A stretch of 64,000 bases of DNA from Paenibacillus abyssi (GTDB lineage Bacteria; Bacillota; Bacilli; Paenibacillales; Paenibacillaceae): the NCBI RefSeq assembly GCF_014640295.1, contig NZ_BMGR01000014.1:1-64000 (forward strand). Reading direction: 5' to 3'. Below are positions 33,340 through 42,128 of this stretch, one piece after another (position 1 is the first letter of the stretch; each line of letters starts with the position of its first letter). Made by a program: the position numbers and the translations under genes. The notes below the pieces were generated by a model. That model was given only the letters and a program-made list of their open reading frames with translations, was not told the DNA's origin and searched no databases.

Positions 33340-33831
33340 ATGAAGTCATTTTCAAATGAGGATATTCAGCGGTTAGGCTATTTCCATTGTTATGACGACG
33401 ATCGTAAAGGCGAAGTTGAGCTCCTCTCATACACAGATGATTTTGATATTACGTTTCACTGTAAATGTTGTGGGGAAGAGGAAAACTTACGACTTATTGA
33501 TATGTTTGACAGGATCGGGTATTCCTCAATTCCCTTTATGTTCGAATACGCCAGAAACCTCAACGATCCGGATCCATCGAAGCTGAACACACTGGATAAG
33601 AAACTATCCCTCAACACAGAGGATGCTCAAAAAAGCTTCATATTATGGTTTGATGGCAGCATTAAGCGAATCCAGCAAGATAGCTGGAGGCTATGGAGTC
33701 TGGAAAACCACTTCACAAAGGAGTTAAATGAGAGCAGCTGCGCCATGTTCATGTGTGTGTCCCCCTTTGGCTGTCTGATCTTCCGTTATCGTAAAGATAT
33801 ATCAGAATGGGTGGAAGTAACCATAATATGA
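33340..33831 (+). CDS. Protein of unknown function
   Basis: 163 residues after GGGGAGG. 'CKCCGEEE' may bind metal. Aromatic- and serine-rich, soluble, mixed alpha/beta. Located 12 bp after the DUF4325 gene. No known domain. Confidence 0.6.
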   Translation: MKSFSNEDIQRLGYFHCYDDDRKGEVELLSYTDDFDITFHCKCCGEEENLRLIDMFDRIGYSSIPFMFEYARNLNDPDPSKLNTLDKKLSLNTEDAQKSFILWFDGSIKRIQQDSWRLWSLENHFTKELNESSCAMFMCVSPFGCLIFRYRKDISEWVEVTII

Positions 33832-34097
33832 AGGCGCTATTCGGCCTAAGGAGAAGCGGCGGCGTACCGGCGCGTGAACTCAAAGGATTCAAATTTAGAG
33901 GCACCTATGCTATAATGACGGCATATATTATTTTCTCTATTTTTGGATGGGTAGCCAGGCGGCATGCCATCTATCGTGGATTTAAAAAACGCTTTGCTAA
34001 GAGCGATAATTCCTGTATTTTTTGCGGGTAAATTGTCCCTTTTACCAAGGCGTTTTTTTATTTTGCCTTGAAAACTAAGCAGGGGAAGGTGTAACGG
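33832..34097 (+). promoter_or_regulatory. Intergenic leader with extended -10 and hairpin
   Basis: TGCTATAAT near 33908 is a good extended -10. About 120 nt later GGTAAA...TTTTACC (34029-34048) forms a stem followed after a few bases by TTTTTTT, as in an attenuator, before the gene at 34098. GAAGCAC is absent. A frame running through it (to 34031) has no clear site. Confidence 0.45.
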
Positions 34098-34316
34098 ATG
34101 AGATTTTATTCCAAAGAAAAACTGAACGCGCTTCAAGCATATTTGAAGCTTGAGAGCGACAGGGAGATGCGCGTGTGGTCCGACAACTCCATCACACTAA
34201 GCGATGACGAGAAGATGGAATACTACGTGACAAAGGGCACTCGAAAGTACGAAGAAAGGGTTGGCCGGAAAAACGGGTTCAATATCTCTCGAACGCGCGG
34301 CTTGGTCGCAGGATAA
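34098..34316 (+). CDS. 72-residue charged protein
   Basis: ATG 34098 after AAGGTG. Helical, charged ('LKLESDREMRVWSDNS'), basic end. Its stop TAA overlaps the next ATG (TAATG), so the two are translationally coupled. Confidence 0.6.
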   Translation: MRFYSKEKLNALQAYLKLESDREMRVWSDNSITLSDDEKMEYYVTKGTRKYEERVGRKNGFNISRTRGLVAG

Positions 34317-35212
34317 TGACGACAGATCGCATTGCCCTAATCACCGAGTCGAGCAATCGCTCCGGAAGCCCCGCTCCAGCCTGCCAGTTCTACTACAGCA
34401 CGCGGAGCCGTTGGGTTTCGGCCATCATCGACTATATGCGCTCAAGAGAGTTTCCTGAGGAGCGTATATACTTTTTGAGTACCCAGCATGACCGGTTAAT
34501 CGGTTTTCGCGAAACGTTGGCGCCATACCCGGTTCTGGAGGCGCTGCCGGGGAAAGCGGTATTCACCGCATATGCGGAGCGGGTCGTATTGGACATCATG
34601 CTGCAGTTCCCCGACAAACCACTTGTTGAGATTCATGCCGGCCGAGCCTTCTCCGATCCACTGCGCGACATCCTGGAGCGGGAAGGCATACCGTATCGGA
34701 TCTATGGCGATGGAATTTCGCTTGGACAGAAGGATCGCTATTATCATGACCTGATGGATGAAGAGCGCAATTTCCGGCGTCTCAAAGAAGTTCAGAGGGA
34801 GAAGTGGAGTCTGCTGTCTCTCATTGAGTACAGGAGCGTACACGAAGCCAAGCGCGTTGTGGAATCGTTTGAGAAGCAGGCGGAACTGTACGGGGTAGAA
34901 ATCATCTTAGGAGAGCTGAAGGACATGCTGCAGAAGCATTATCAGCGGGAGAAAGATGCCAGGCAAGCAAGAGACGAGTATGAGGAGATGTTGACAGAGG
35001 ATGTGAGCGACGAGCTCGAACGCTTTCTACGCAATAAGACAAAGCTCGCCGATATGTTCTCCAACATCGACCTTTACGAATCCCTCAAGAGCCAGTACGG
35101 GAAGCTGTTTGCAAAATTCACCCGCTTCCTTCTAAAGAAGAGCTATGCTGAGCAGATTGAAAACCGCATCAGCGAGACGCTGCTTCGGCTGCAGGTGTCA
35201 TTGCTAAAATGA
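34316..35212 (+). CDS. DUF6884/YaaA-like domain with coiled-coil tail (candidate)
   Basis: 298 residues. Residues 1-140 have the order of DUF6884/YaaA-like proteins: 'ACQFYYSTRSRW', 'IYFLSTQHDRLIGFRETLAPYPV' (compare 'I.SA.HGL....i.PYd'), then an alpha/beta ending. Such domains occur in 7-deazaguanine DNA-modification and stress loci. Residues 150-298 are long charged helices, probably a coiled coil ('REKDARQARDEYEEMLTE'). No Tgt or QueC-like gene is visible nearby, so the function is open. Confidence 0.5.
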   Translation: MTTDRIALITESSNRSGSPAPACQFYYSTRSRWVSAIIDYMRSREFPEERIYFLSTQHDRLIGFRETLAPYPVLEALPGKAVFTAYAERVVLDIMLQFPDKPLVEIHAGRAFSDPLRDILEREGIPYRIYGDGISLGQKDRYYHDLMDEERNFRRLKEVQREKWSLLSLIEYRSVHEAKRVVESFEKQAELYGVEIILGELKDMLQKHYQREKDARQARDEYEEMLTEDVSDELERFLRNKTKLADMFSNIDLYESLKSQYGKLFAKFTRFLLKKSYAEQIENRISETLLRLQVSLLK

Positions 35213-35238
35213 AGTGTTCGAGAGGAGTAGTGGAAACA

Positions 35239-35442
35239 ATGAATATTACGGATTATCCGCGGTTGGAGGTTGGGGACAAAGTAATGTGTCCGATCGAACG
35301 TCTACCAGGAGTGGTTGAAAGTGCTCGAGATGTTAATCCGGAACGGTTTAATGCTGTTCAATGGGTGAGAGTTCGGTTTTTACCGAATCATAAGCTAATC
35401 ATCTCAGCTGAAGGTGCATCGCACGGATTCGTCCCGGCGTAA
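35239..35442 (+). CDS. 67-residue beta-rich protein
   Basis: Start at ATG 35239 after AGAGGAG; ATG 35209 overlaps the previous stop and is the alternative. 'LEVGDKVMCPIERLPGVVES' and 'VRVRFLPNHKLIIS' suggest an SH3-like or KOW-type small barrel. Function unknown. Confidence 0.5.
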   Translation: MNITDYPRLEVGDKVMCPIERLPGVVESARDVNPERFNAVQWVRVRFLPNHKLIISAEGASHGFVPA

Positions 35443-35753
35443 GCCGCAGAAGCCAATGCAATAAAAAACGCAACGATGAATGTGGGTGTAGAGCATGAAG
35501 AACTATTTTTGCTTGAGGTATAGGAAACCGCTCTGATTCAGGTGCGAATGAAGGAGCAGGGGCCCCGTATAGGTAGAGGGCTGGCGGGAATTAAATCCCC
35601 TGTTTGGAGTCCATTGTGGCCGCCTTCGCGCTTACATCTCTAACCGGAGAAGAGTAGCAGCTGCGCTTCCTCAATATAAGCGCAGCGTGGGAAACGAAGA
35701 TCCCAGCCTTCCGAATTCAACGAATGATGGAATTCGGAAACGAGGGGTTTCCT
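35443..35753 (+). ncRNA. Highly structured gene-free region before the Dam gene (RNA candidate)
   Basis: About 310 bases without a supported ORF but dense in hairpins: CTGCGCTT...AAGCGCAG (near 35658-35685), GGGAAACGAAGATCCC (near 35689-35704), and TTCCGAATTC...GAATTCGGAA (35709-35739), whose end is next to the GAGGGG site of the methylase. GGGGCCCC near 35560 is a further palindrome. I cannot match it to a riboswitch, tRNA or retron. The last hairpin could regulate methylase translation. Confidence 0.4.
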
Positions 35754-36584
35754 ATGGCAACAAAAGCAAATAGAAGTGGCGTGACATCCGTACTAAGGTG
35801 GTTTGGCGGTAAGGGACATTTGGCAGATGCCATCATCAATTTAATACCGGAACACCATACTTATATTGAGCCATTTTCCGGGGGCGCTCACGTTTTGGCA
35901 CAAAAGTCCCCCAATATGAGTAAGGTTGAGGTCTATAATGATATTGATGAAGGCGTGGTAAATTTCCTTCTCCAGCTCACGGATCCGGATAAAAAGAATA
36001 GATTGATTGAGAGACTTGAGCAGTTGCCGACGTCTCGCGTGTTATTTGATCGTTGGAGGAATGAGCCGGCACCCGACGATAAGTTCGAGGCTGCCGTCCG
36101 ATACTTTTATATCCTGCGGCAAAGCGTCGTTCCAGCAAACAATGAAAAGAGCGGGTGGCGTTTTGGGAAGGTAAAATCGGGGGCAGCAGACTATATATCA
36201 GCTGTGGCCAAGCTCGATGCTTTTGCAAAACGGATGCTCAGGGTCAATTACGAGTGCAAAGACTTCCGTTATATTATCGATAAGTATGACGCACCTAACA
36301 GTTTTCTGTTTTGCGATCCCCCTTATCAATTTCGGGAAAACAGATACTTAGGCAACAACACTGAGCAGATGCACATTGACCTCCACGAGAAGCTCTCAAA
36401 AATCAAAGGCAAGTGCCTGGTCAGCTACTATCATAGCGACTTGATCGATTCGCTCTACAAGGACTGGAACCGAGTAGAGATTCAAGCTGTGGTGGGAAAT
36501 TATATCACGACAGGCACGAGACGCCGAGAGACTGAAGTGTTGTTCTTAAATTATGAACCGACACGAGAGTTAAGTTTCTTTTAA
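35754..36584 (+). CDS. dam: Dam-type (D12 class) N6-adenine DNA methyltransferase, orphan
   Basis: Start at ATG 35754 behind GAGGGG. 276 residues: 'LRWFGGKGHLA' (SAM-binding start), motif I 'YIEPFSGGAHVL', motif IV 'FLFCDPPYQF' and 'TEVLFLNY'. This is the D12/Dam class. No restriction endonuclease is adjacent. It may protect the element, mark replication or regulate genes. Recognition site cannot be read from sequence. Confidence 0.9.
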   Translation: MATKANRSGVTSVLRWFGGKGHLADAIINLIPEHHTYIEPFSGGAHVLAQKSPNMSKVEVYNDIDEGVVNFLLQLTDPDKKNRLIERLEQLPTSRVLFDRWRNEPAPDDKFEAAVRYFYILRQSVVPANNEKSGWRFGKVKSGAADYISAVAKLDAFAKRMLRVNYECKDFRYIIDKYDAPNSFLFCDPPYQFRENRYLGNNTEQMHIDLHEKLSKIKGKCLVSYYHSDLIDSLYKDWNRVEIQAVVGNYITTGTRRRETEVLFLNYEPTRELSFF

Positions 36585-36604
36585 TTCTCATCAGCGTGTC
36601 ATCA

Positions 36605-36637
36605 GGGAAGATCCAATGTGGGTCTTCCCTCTTTTTA
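36605..36637 (+). terminator. Intrinsic terminator of the Dam gene
   Basis: GGGAAGATCC...GGGTCTTCCC followed by CTTTTT. Confidence 0.8.
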
Positions 36638-36674
36638 TGGGAGGTGGATTCAGTAAGCCAAGTTGGTCAGATGG

Positions 36675-37551
36675 TATAATGAGGATAATCAAAACGATGA
36701 TAAAATAGCCAACCAGAGGGGAAATCCAAATGAACAAAGTATCGAAACGATTGCTCGCATGCTTAATAATGATGGCTCTAACGATAACGGGAACAGCTTG
36801 TACTTCAGGGAAAAATCCGCTCCAAGCCGCTTCCGTTCACCTCCCTACCCAACAGTCACAGAATGTGGTGGCAGCAACTCCACAACCTTCTGCAGAGAAA
36901 TCCGGGGGTACAGAACGCAAGCTCATTGACGCTAAGGTACTGAAAGTCTCCGACGGCGATACAATGACCATTTTGATCAATGGGAAGAAGGAAACCATTC
37001 GTTTATTGCTTGTCGACACCCCAGAGAGTGTTCACCCTAAAATTCCGGATCCGCAGCCATACGCCATCGAAGCCTCGAATTACGCCAAGAAGATGTTGAA
37101 CAACAAAAAGGTGAAAATTGAGATCGATGTATCGGAGCGGGACAGATACGGGCGCCTGCTATGTTACCTGTATATTGGTGAAAAAATGTTTAATGAACTA
37201 TTACTTGAGAAGGGATACGCGCGTGTGGCGTATGTGATCCCGCCGAATGTTAAATATGTCGACCGGTTCAGGGCCATTCAGAAGAAAGCACAGCAACAAG
37301 CGATTGGAATCTGGAGCATCGAAAACTATGCTCAAGAGGACGGTTTCGACACGAATGCGGTTAAAAAAGAATCATCTCCGAGCAAATCCAAAACTACTGC
37401 GCAACCAGTCAAACCGAAAACGGAAGAGCAGGTATATTATAAGAACTGCTCAGAAGCGAAGAAAGCGGGGGCCGCACCGGTACGAAAAGGTGATCCTGGG
37501 TACGGGAAGCATTTGGATAGGGACGGCGACGGAATTGCTTGTGAGAGATAA
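36675..37551 (+). CDS. Lipoprotein thermonuclease with Excalibur domain
   Basis: CDS 36730-37551 (273 residues); TATAAT at 36675-36680, GAGGGG before ATG. A lipoprotein signal ends in 'TGTAC' (lipobox Cys about 24). The thermonuclease domain (about 60-200) has 'SDGDTMTI', 'IRLLLVDTPE', 'DRYGRLLCYLY': all catalytic Asp, Arg and Glu are intact. After a lysine-rich linker comes an Excalibur motif 'DPGYGKHLDRDGDGIACER', a calcium-binding module typical of Firmicute surface nucleases (B. subtilis YncB/YhcR relatives). It acts on the outer face of the membrane. Confidence 0.93.
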
Positions 37552-37613
37552 TCCACACATATAGAACAGCCGGTCCTTAAAGAGGAAGCGGTGTAGAAGG
37601 GAAGGGTAAGCCG

Positions 37614-38567
37614 TTGACCACACTATACAAATCCATTCGCACATATGAACTGGAGAGCTGGATTCAAGCGAATCTTAAAAAGCAGCAATTGGACATCAAA
37701 GAATCTATAGCGGCTATGCATTACATTAACGACTTAACCGGCCACCATTATAAAATCATCGAAGAGTTAGACCTGATACGAACCGGTGGAGACACAGGAA
37801 AGCAACCCGAAGCGAGATTTATAGATGTCGTGACAAACGAGACAGCCGTTATCGAAATCAAAAATTTTCCGTTCGAATCAAATGAAGAAAAAGCCGGCTT
37901 GCTGTACACGCGGCCGAAGCTATTGCAATGGATTCAAGAGTTCCACCAGGCGCACGCAAACGCAGATACCCGAATCGTATTTGAAATACTCATTAAAAAG
38001 CCGAGCATCAATCCCATTTTAGCGCTCCAAGATCTAAAGCAAGGAGATCTATTTGCTGGAATCTCCAACAAGTTTCTAGATCTTAAGGCAAGTAAATGGC
38101 ATCGTTCCAAACCCTATTTCCAAATTAGCGATTTTAGAATGCACTTCGACGAGCATCCTGGGAGCTTTGTCGTTGTTGAGGAAGCTTTAGATCCTATAGA
38201 CATCAACGCGGCCATTACGGAGACCATTAATTACGAGCGCTATGTCGATCTTCTCCATAAAGAATGGACAGTAAAAAAATGGGACGATAAATTTAAACAC
38301 GCCCGCTATAAGGATGATTCGAAATATCTCTACCTTAAGATTGGCATGGGCTACCCGCACGATTTCGCTATAGCAAATGGTCAATTTACCATTCAAAAAT
38401 TTGGCGATACACTGCTGCGTAAATATGGATCGACGCAAAGCCTCAGACAGCTGAGAGGTATTCTATTTTTCGCAGAACGCCACTACCAGCTGCTCGAGCA
38501 AGTGGAAGGAGAATTCCGCTGGAAGCCCCTGCTGAAGTTGGATAATTCGTTTACGCTCCAAGAATAG
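37614..38567 (+). CDS. PD-(D/E)XK-like protein of unknown role
   Basis: TTG 37614 after GAAGGGAAGG. 317 residues. 'ARFIDVVTNETAVIEIKNFPF' region (about 67-88) gives the D-x(n)-E-x-K arrangement of restriction-type nucleases; a helical middle and a C-terminal part of unknown fold follow. No helicase or methylase partner is adjacent except the orphan Dam 1 kb upstream. Nuclease activity is inferred. Confidence 0.6.
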   Translation: MTTLYKSIRTYELESWIQANLKKQQLDIKESIAAMHYINDLTGHHYKIIEELDLIRTGGDTGKQPEARFIDVVTNETAVIEIKNFPFESNEEKAGLLYTRPKLLQWIQEFHQAHANADTRIVFEILIKKPSINPILALQDLKQGDLFAGISNKFLDLKASKWHRSKPYFQISDFRMHFDEHPGSFVVVEEALDPIDINAAITETINYERYVDLLHKEWTVKKWDDKFKHARYKDDSKYLYLKIGMGYPHDFAIANGQFTIQKFGDTLLRKYGSTQSLRQLRGILFFAERHYQLLEQVEGEFRWKPLLKLDNSFTLQE

Positions 38568-38571
38568 ATAT

Positions 38572-38606
38572 CAGCCGGTCCCTAAAGATGGACCGGCTGT
38601 ATTTGT
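38572..38606. terminator. Bidirectional terminator
   Basis: CAGCCGGTCC pairs with GGACCGGCTG between the convergent genes ending at 38567 and 38608. Confidence 0.85.
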
Positions 38607-38607
38607 G

Positions 38608-39699
38608 CTAGATTCCAACATCGAGGTCAACAAACTCAGAAACATCGCGGTCTTTCTTCATCTGGCGACTGAGGTAATTGTTTTTGGTAATACTGGTGCT
38701 GCTGTGATCCAGCGTCTCGCTGATCCAGTCGAGCGGAGCTCCCTTTGCATAAGCACTTTGACTGAAGAAATGACGAAGGTGGTGCGGGGTCACACGATTC
38801 CCATGAATGCTGGTTAGGCCGGCTGCCGCCATTTGTTTCGAAAGAAAGGTCGATATGCTTGAAAGAGTGTACCGCTTTCCGAGACGGGATGGATAGAAGG
38901 GGGATTTGTCGTTAAGGTTCAGCTCCGTTCCCAATCCAACCCGCCTGCGATATTCCTTTAACGCCTCGAGCGCGTAGTCTTTAATGTGAGCATGCCGAAT
39001 CTTGTCCCGTTTTGTGATCGTCCGGAGATAATGCTTGCCGGTTCTCCGATCATAATAAAGGTCTGACCAGGCAGGCTGAATTACCTCGTTTAAGCGAAGC
39101 CCACTCGTACCTAAAATTAGCAGCAGCGACATCACCTTTGGATTATCTTTATAGTGCAAAATGGCTTCTTTCAAATCCGACTCCTCGATATCCCGCTCCG
39201 GTACTTCTTCCTTCTTCTTTTTCACCGGCCGCAGACCCCTGCTTACTTTTTTCGCCAAGTATCCTTCTTCATGGCACCAGGTTAGAAATGAATCAATGAT
39301 AACGATCTTCTTCGAGCGGGTGTTGGATTTCGGATAATTCTGTTCCATGACAGCCTGATACATTTCCATATCGCGGCGGGACAGCTGCCGGATATCATCC
39401 TTCCCGATCGAGCCGACGTAACCCAGAAACGCGAGCAGCTCCCGCAAATAATCCCGCTTCGTTTTTTCCTTCCGGGAGCGGCCAGGCGTATGTACATACA
39501 GATACACCATTCCAACATTAGAGATCGAGGAATAGTTGTAATTTCCCTCCTCATCCTCCCCAGATGATACGGCATCCAGTAACATATTCAAATGAGTGGT
39601 ATTCATTAATTCATTACTAATGTAATCCCGCCTATCAAGAATAGAGGAAAGCGAGACATCAACCAAGGCACTTTCATTTCCATCGATATATATTGTCAT
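38608..39699 (-). CDS. Tyrosine recombinase (XerD/integrase family)
   Basis: 363 residues, ATG 39699 behind AGGAG. The core catalytic residues are visible: 'TSGLRLNEV' (first Arg), 'TPHHLRHFF' (His-x-x-Arg), 'LDHSS' in place of GH, and the tyrosine in 'ITKNNYLS'. The N-terminal SAM-like core-binding domain covers about 60-170. It could integrate/excise the element or resolve multimers. It faces an AT-rich region (39700-40075) that may hold its target sites. Confidence 0.9.
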   Translation of the reverse strand: MTIYIDGNESALVDVSLSSILDRRDYISNELMNTTHLNMLLDAVSSGEDEEGNYNYSSISNVGMVYLYVHTPGRSRKEKTKRDYLRELLAFLGYVGSIGKDDIRQLSRRDMEMYQAVMEQNYPKSNTRSKKIVIIDSFLTWCHEEGYLAKKVSRGLRPVKKKKEEVPERDIEESDLKEAILHYKDNPKVMSLLLILGTSGLRLNEVIQPAWSDLYYDRRTGKHYLRTITKRDKIRHAHIKDYALEALKEYRRRVGLGTELNLNDKSPFYPSRLGKRYTLSSISTFLSKQMAAAGLTSIHGNRVTPHHLRHFFSQSAYAKGAPLDWISETLDHSSTSITKNNYLSRQMKKDRDVSEFVDLDVGI

Positions 39700-40075
39700 A
39701 TATTACTCCTAATCGGCTTTTTATGATTATCTTTCACTCTTATCGAGTATAACGCATATACGCATATATTGGTGACTTAAATCATTTACTTTCCGTTTCG
39801 TAAAACATATATTTCAATTTTTAACATGATGCAGAATTATAATGGTACTTGATATAAAGACAAAATAACAGTGTATTCTTTTACTTTCAATATAAAAGTA
39901 GAATTTAATATTTTGTCCACTATAAAATTCTATTTTTTTGTTCTGTTATATTATACTTTTAATACATGTTGAACACTCATATCTTTTATAAGATTGGTTA
40001 ATCGTTTATAGTTAAATTTAGAAAGTTGCATGCAATTTCCTAATGCGACTATAAAGACGAAGGGTAGTGAAAAAT
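39700..40075. other. AT-rich region between recombinase and double-HTH gene (att/ori candidate)
   Basis: The most AT-rich stretch of the window. Visible: tandem ACGCATAT-ACGCATAT (39752-39767); inverted GACAAAATA (39859-39867) and TATTTTGTC (39909-39917); nested TAGAATTT/AAATTCTA; and TTGCATGCAA palindrome (40026-40035). Such repeats between a recombinase and an excisionase-like HTH protein fit an attachment or directionality region; a replication origin is the alternative. Confidence 0.5.
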
Positions 40076-41071
40076 TTGTCAATGAACGAGCAGACTCCTT
40101 CGAGCGAGCCGATCAAGTATTTGGATGTTGCAGCAGCCGCAGGAGAGCTTGGCATCACCCCGACGTCATTCTATAAGATAGTGAATCACGTCGATCCTGC
40201 TAAACGCCTTGAACCGGTCAACCGCAATACTCATCGAGGGGATGGAGGATTCAGGTTCAGGCTTGAAGACATTAACCGGATTAAGCCGCAATATGTCAAA
40301 AATGACCTGACCTCCGCTGAAGCGGCAAATCGCCTCGGCCGATCCACAACCTTTATTCATAAATTAATTCGCGATGGTGTGCTGGACTATTACGAAACCG
40401 AATTCAGGGGAAAACGTACGTTTTTCATTAAGGAATCGGAGCTTGCTCGCTACATGAGTGAGAATCCGGATTCGGGGAAATCGGAAGCCATTTATGATAA
40501 AAGAAGCGGGCTTTTCCTATACCAGCCGTTCTCGAAAGATGACCAGTTAGCCCGCGTTGTGAAGATCAAGCGTGTAAGCAACCGTAAGATTGAGACTACG
40601 CTGCGTACAGAGAGTGAACAACTCCTATCATACGATGAGGCTATTGCGCTGAATTGGGCGCCGGCAATGAAAATCCAAGACCGTAAGCCAACCACAAGCT
40701 ACGGATATGCGGTATTCCACTTCCCGCTGCCACGCTCACTCGACTCCATGATTTTCACCATAATTGAGGAATTCTTCAAACAAGTCGGACCGGCCAACAT
40801 GAAGATTTCCGCAGGGGAGCAGCTCGTCGTCGAAGTGAAAAAATCCGTGCTTGTCGGTATCCTGCCAACAACCCACCCGGATATGATCGACAAATTGAAG
40901 CTGTTTCTCCTTAAAGGTGAAATCATCCCGAAGTACGATGGCACACTGATTGATACGGGTTTGTCCCCGATAACCTTCTATCTGCCGGAGGAGAAGAAAG
41001 CGGAACTGGTTAGGCTTGCTGCTGCAGATGGAATCTCATTGCAGGAATGGATTGAGAAGCGATTGGACTGA
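40076..41071 (+). CDS. Double MerR/excisionase-type HTH protein
   Basis: Start uncertain: TTG 40076 best fits the GAAGGG site; GTG 40067 is too close and ATG 40082 rather far. About 331 residues with two similar HTH-17 like modules: 'YLDVAAAAGELGITPTSFYK' and 'TSAEAANRLGRSTTFIHKLI..GVLDYY'. The large C-terminal part is unknown. The arrangement suggests a recombination directionality factor or an initiator-like DNA-binding protein; the neighbouring recombinase favours the former. Confidence 0.6.
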   Translation: MSMNEQTPSSEPIKYLDVAAAAGELGITPTSFYKIVNHVDPAKRLEPVNRNTHRGDGGFRFRLEDINRIKPQYVKNDLTSAEAANRLGRSTTFIHKLIRDGVLDYYETEFRGKRTFFIKESELARYMSENPDSGKSEAIYDKRSGLFLYQPFSKDDQLARVVKIKRVSNRKIETTLRTESEQLLSYDEAIALNWAPAMKIQDRKPTTSYGYAVFHFPLPRSLDSMIFTIIEEFFKQVGPANMKISAGEQLVVEVKKSVLVGILPTTHPDMIDKLKLFLLKGEIIPKYDGTLIDTGLSPITFYLPEEKKAELVRLAAADGISLQEWIEKRLD

Positions 41072-41094
41072 ACAGCAGGGAGTGAGCTGAAATA

Positions 41095-41217
41095 ATGAGA
41101 ACAAAGGAAGCTTCAGCAATGCATGCCCTTAGCAGGCAGCGAAAAGAAGCGGGAGTGTGTCTATATTGCGGCGGTGAACCGTTGGCAACGCAAAACATCA
41201 GCGTTCAGTTGTTCTAA
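41095..41217 (+). CDS. 40-residue protein with CxxC
   Basis: ATG 41095 after GGGAGTG. Basic helix then 'CLYCGGEP', half a zinc ribbon, perhaps dimerising around one metal. It sits 23 bp after the double-HTH gene. Confidence 0.45.
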   Translation: MRTKEASAMHALSRQRKEAGVCLYCGGEPLATQNISVQLF

Positions 41218-41251
41218 AAGAGATTCGTTCTAAAGAGGTGCAAACTGGTTA

Positions 41252-41517
41252 ATGATACTCATTGTTTATCTGCTGCTGGTTAACCTGATCGCTTTTGCAA
41301 CGATGGCTTGCGATAAGTCACATGCGCGAAACAGGGCAACGGATCCCCGAGAAACGGCTTTTTTGCATTTGCCGCGCTGGGTGGTGCGCTCGGCTCGTGG
41401 ATCGGTATGAAAATGTACCGACACAAGACAAAGAATATGACGTTTGTAGTCGGCGTTCCGGCATTGTTTTTCTTCAACGTAGTAAGCGTCTACTATGTAG
41501 CAAAGTTTTTGCTATAG
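41252..41517 (+). pseudogene. DUF1294-family membrane protein with two frameshifts
   Basis: Three successive frames together spell a DUF1294 protein: 'LVNLIAFATMACDKSHAR' in frame one, 'RIPEKRL' in frame two and 'FAALGGALGSWIGMKMYRHKT' in frame three. The usual family order is DK..A......RIPE..L....GG..G......RHKT. Both shifts fall within about 45 bases around 41330-41375, next to a CTTTTTTG run. AAAGAGGTG precedes the start. Either a decayed gene or assembly errors. Confidence 0.65.
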
Positions 41518-41592
41518 TAGAATATCGAGCTTGACACCAATCTGGGGGTGGGTAAGAAAGCACAAACTCCAAGGGCAAAACGGGAGTGTTCC
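41511..41592 (+). promoter_or_regulatory. Promoter plus GAAAGCAC leader hairpin (copy 9)
   Basis: Extended -10 TGCTATAGT (41510-41518). GAAAGCAC (41556-41563), then ACTCC...GGGAGT stem and GTTCC. It lacks a long T-run. The gene at 41631 follows. Confidence 0.6.
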
Positions 41593-41630
41593 AAGCCGAC
41601 TATTACCTAACCTGAAATGGGGAATTCTTA

Positions 41631-42128
41631 ATGAATGTTGGCATAATTAGGAACATCGACGATTTGGGCAGGATCGTTTTGCCAATAGAGTTGCGCAGAA
41701 GTCTGAGTATAGATGACGGCGATTCATTGGAGATGTTCTCTGACGAAAAATCAATCTGTCTGCTAAAACATTACGGAAAAGGCTGCATATTCTGCAATTC
41801 GGCAGATGAGGTTTCACCATTTAAAGAGAAAATGATCTGTCGAAACTGTCTAACCTCGGTACGCAACTCTTACAGGGTTAAATTTAAACCCGCCGAAGCG
41901 GCTGCAGAGAAGAATAAAACTGTGATGCCTGGCCAGGGAATTGCAAAGCCACGGAAAAAGAGAGCTCCTCGTCGGTCGGCCATCGTATTGATTAAAGAAG
42001 TGTACGATCTTTTGACTGAATTCCCTGATCTGACCCAGAAGGAGCTGGCAGCACGACTTGACGTTTCACCGGGGAGAATCAGCCAAATAATGAATATGAA
42101 GAACCCGGTGAAGGGGGATAAAAAGTAA
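41631..42128 (+). CDS. AbrB-like regulator fused to zinc ribbon and HTH
   Basis: 165 residues. An AbrB/SpoVT swapped-hairpin domain ('GIIRNIDDLGRIVLPIELRR', 5-24, to about 47) is followed by a zinc ribbon ('CIFC' ... 'CRNC'), a very basic linker ('KPRKKRAPRR') and a C-terminal HTH ('LTQKELAARLDVSPGRISQI'). AbrB itself stops after about 94 residues, so this is an extended architecture with two DNA-binding parts. Its stop overlaps the DUF1173 start (TAATG). Expressed from leader copy 9. Confidence 0.82.
   Translation: MNVGIIRNIDDLGRIVLPIELRRSLSIDDGDSLEMFSDEKSICLLKHYGKGCIFCNSADEVSPFKEKMICRNCLTSVRNSYRVKFKPAEAAAEKNKTVMPGQGIAKPRKKRAPRRSAIVLIKEVYDLLTEFPDLTQKELAARLDVSPGRISQIMNMKNPVKGDKK

Noticed and set aside
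35443-35753. A known riboswitch (c-di-GMP, SAM, T-box) or retron RNA
   Set aside because: None of the invariant sequence blocks of these classes is visible, and no reverse transcriptase gene is in the window.
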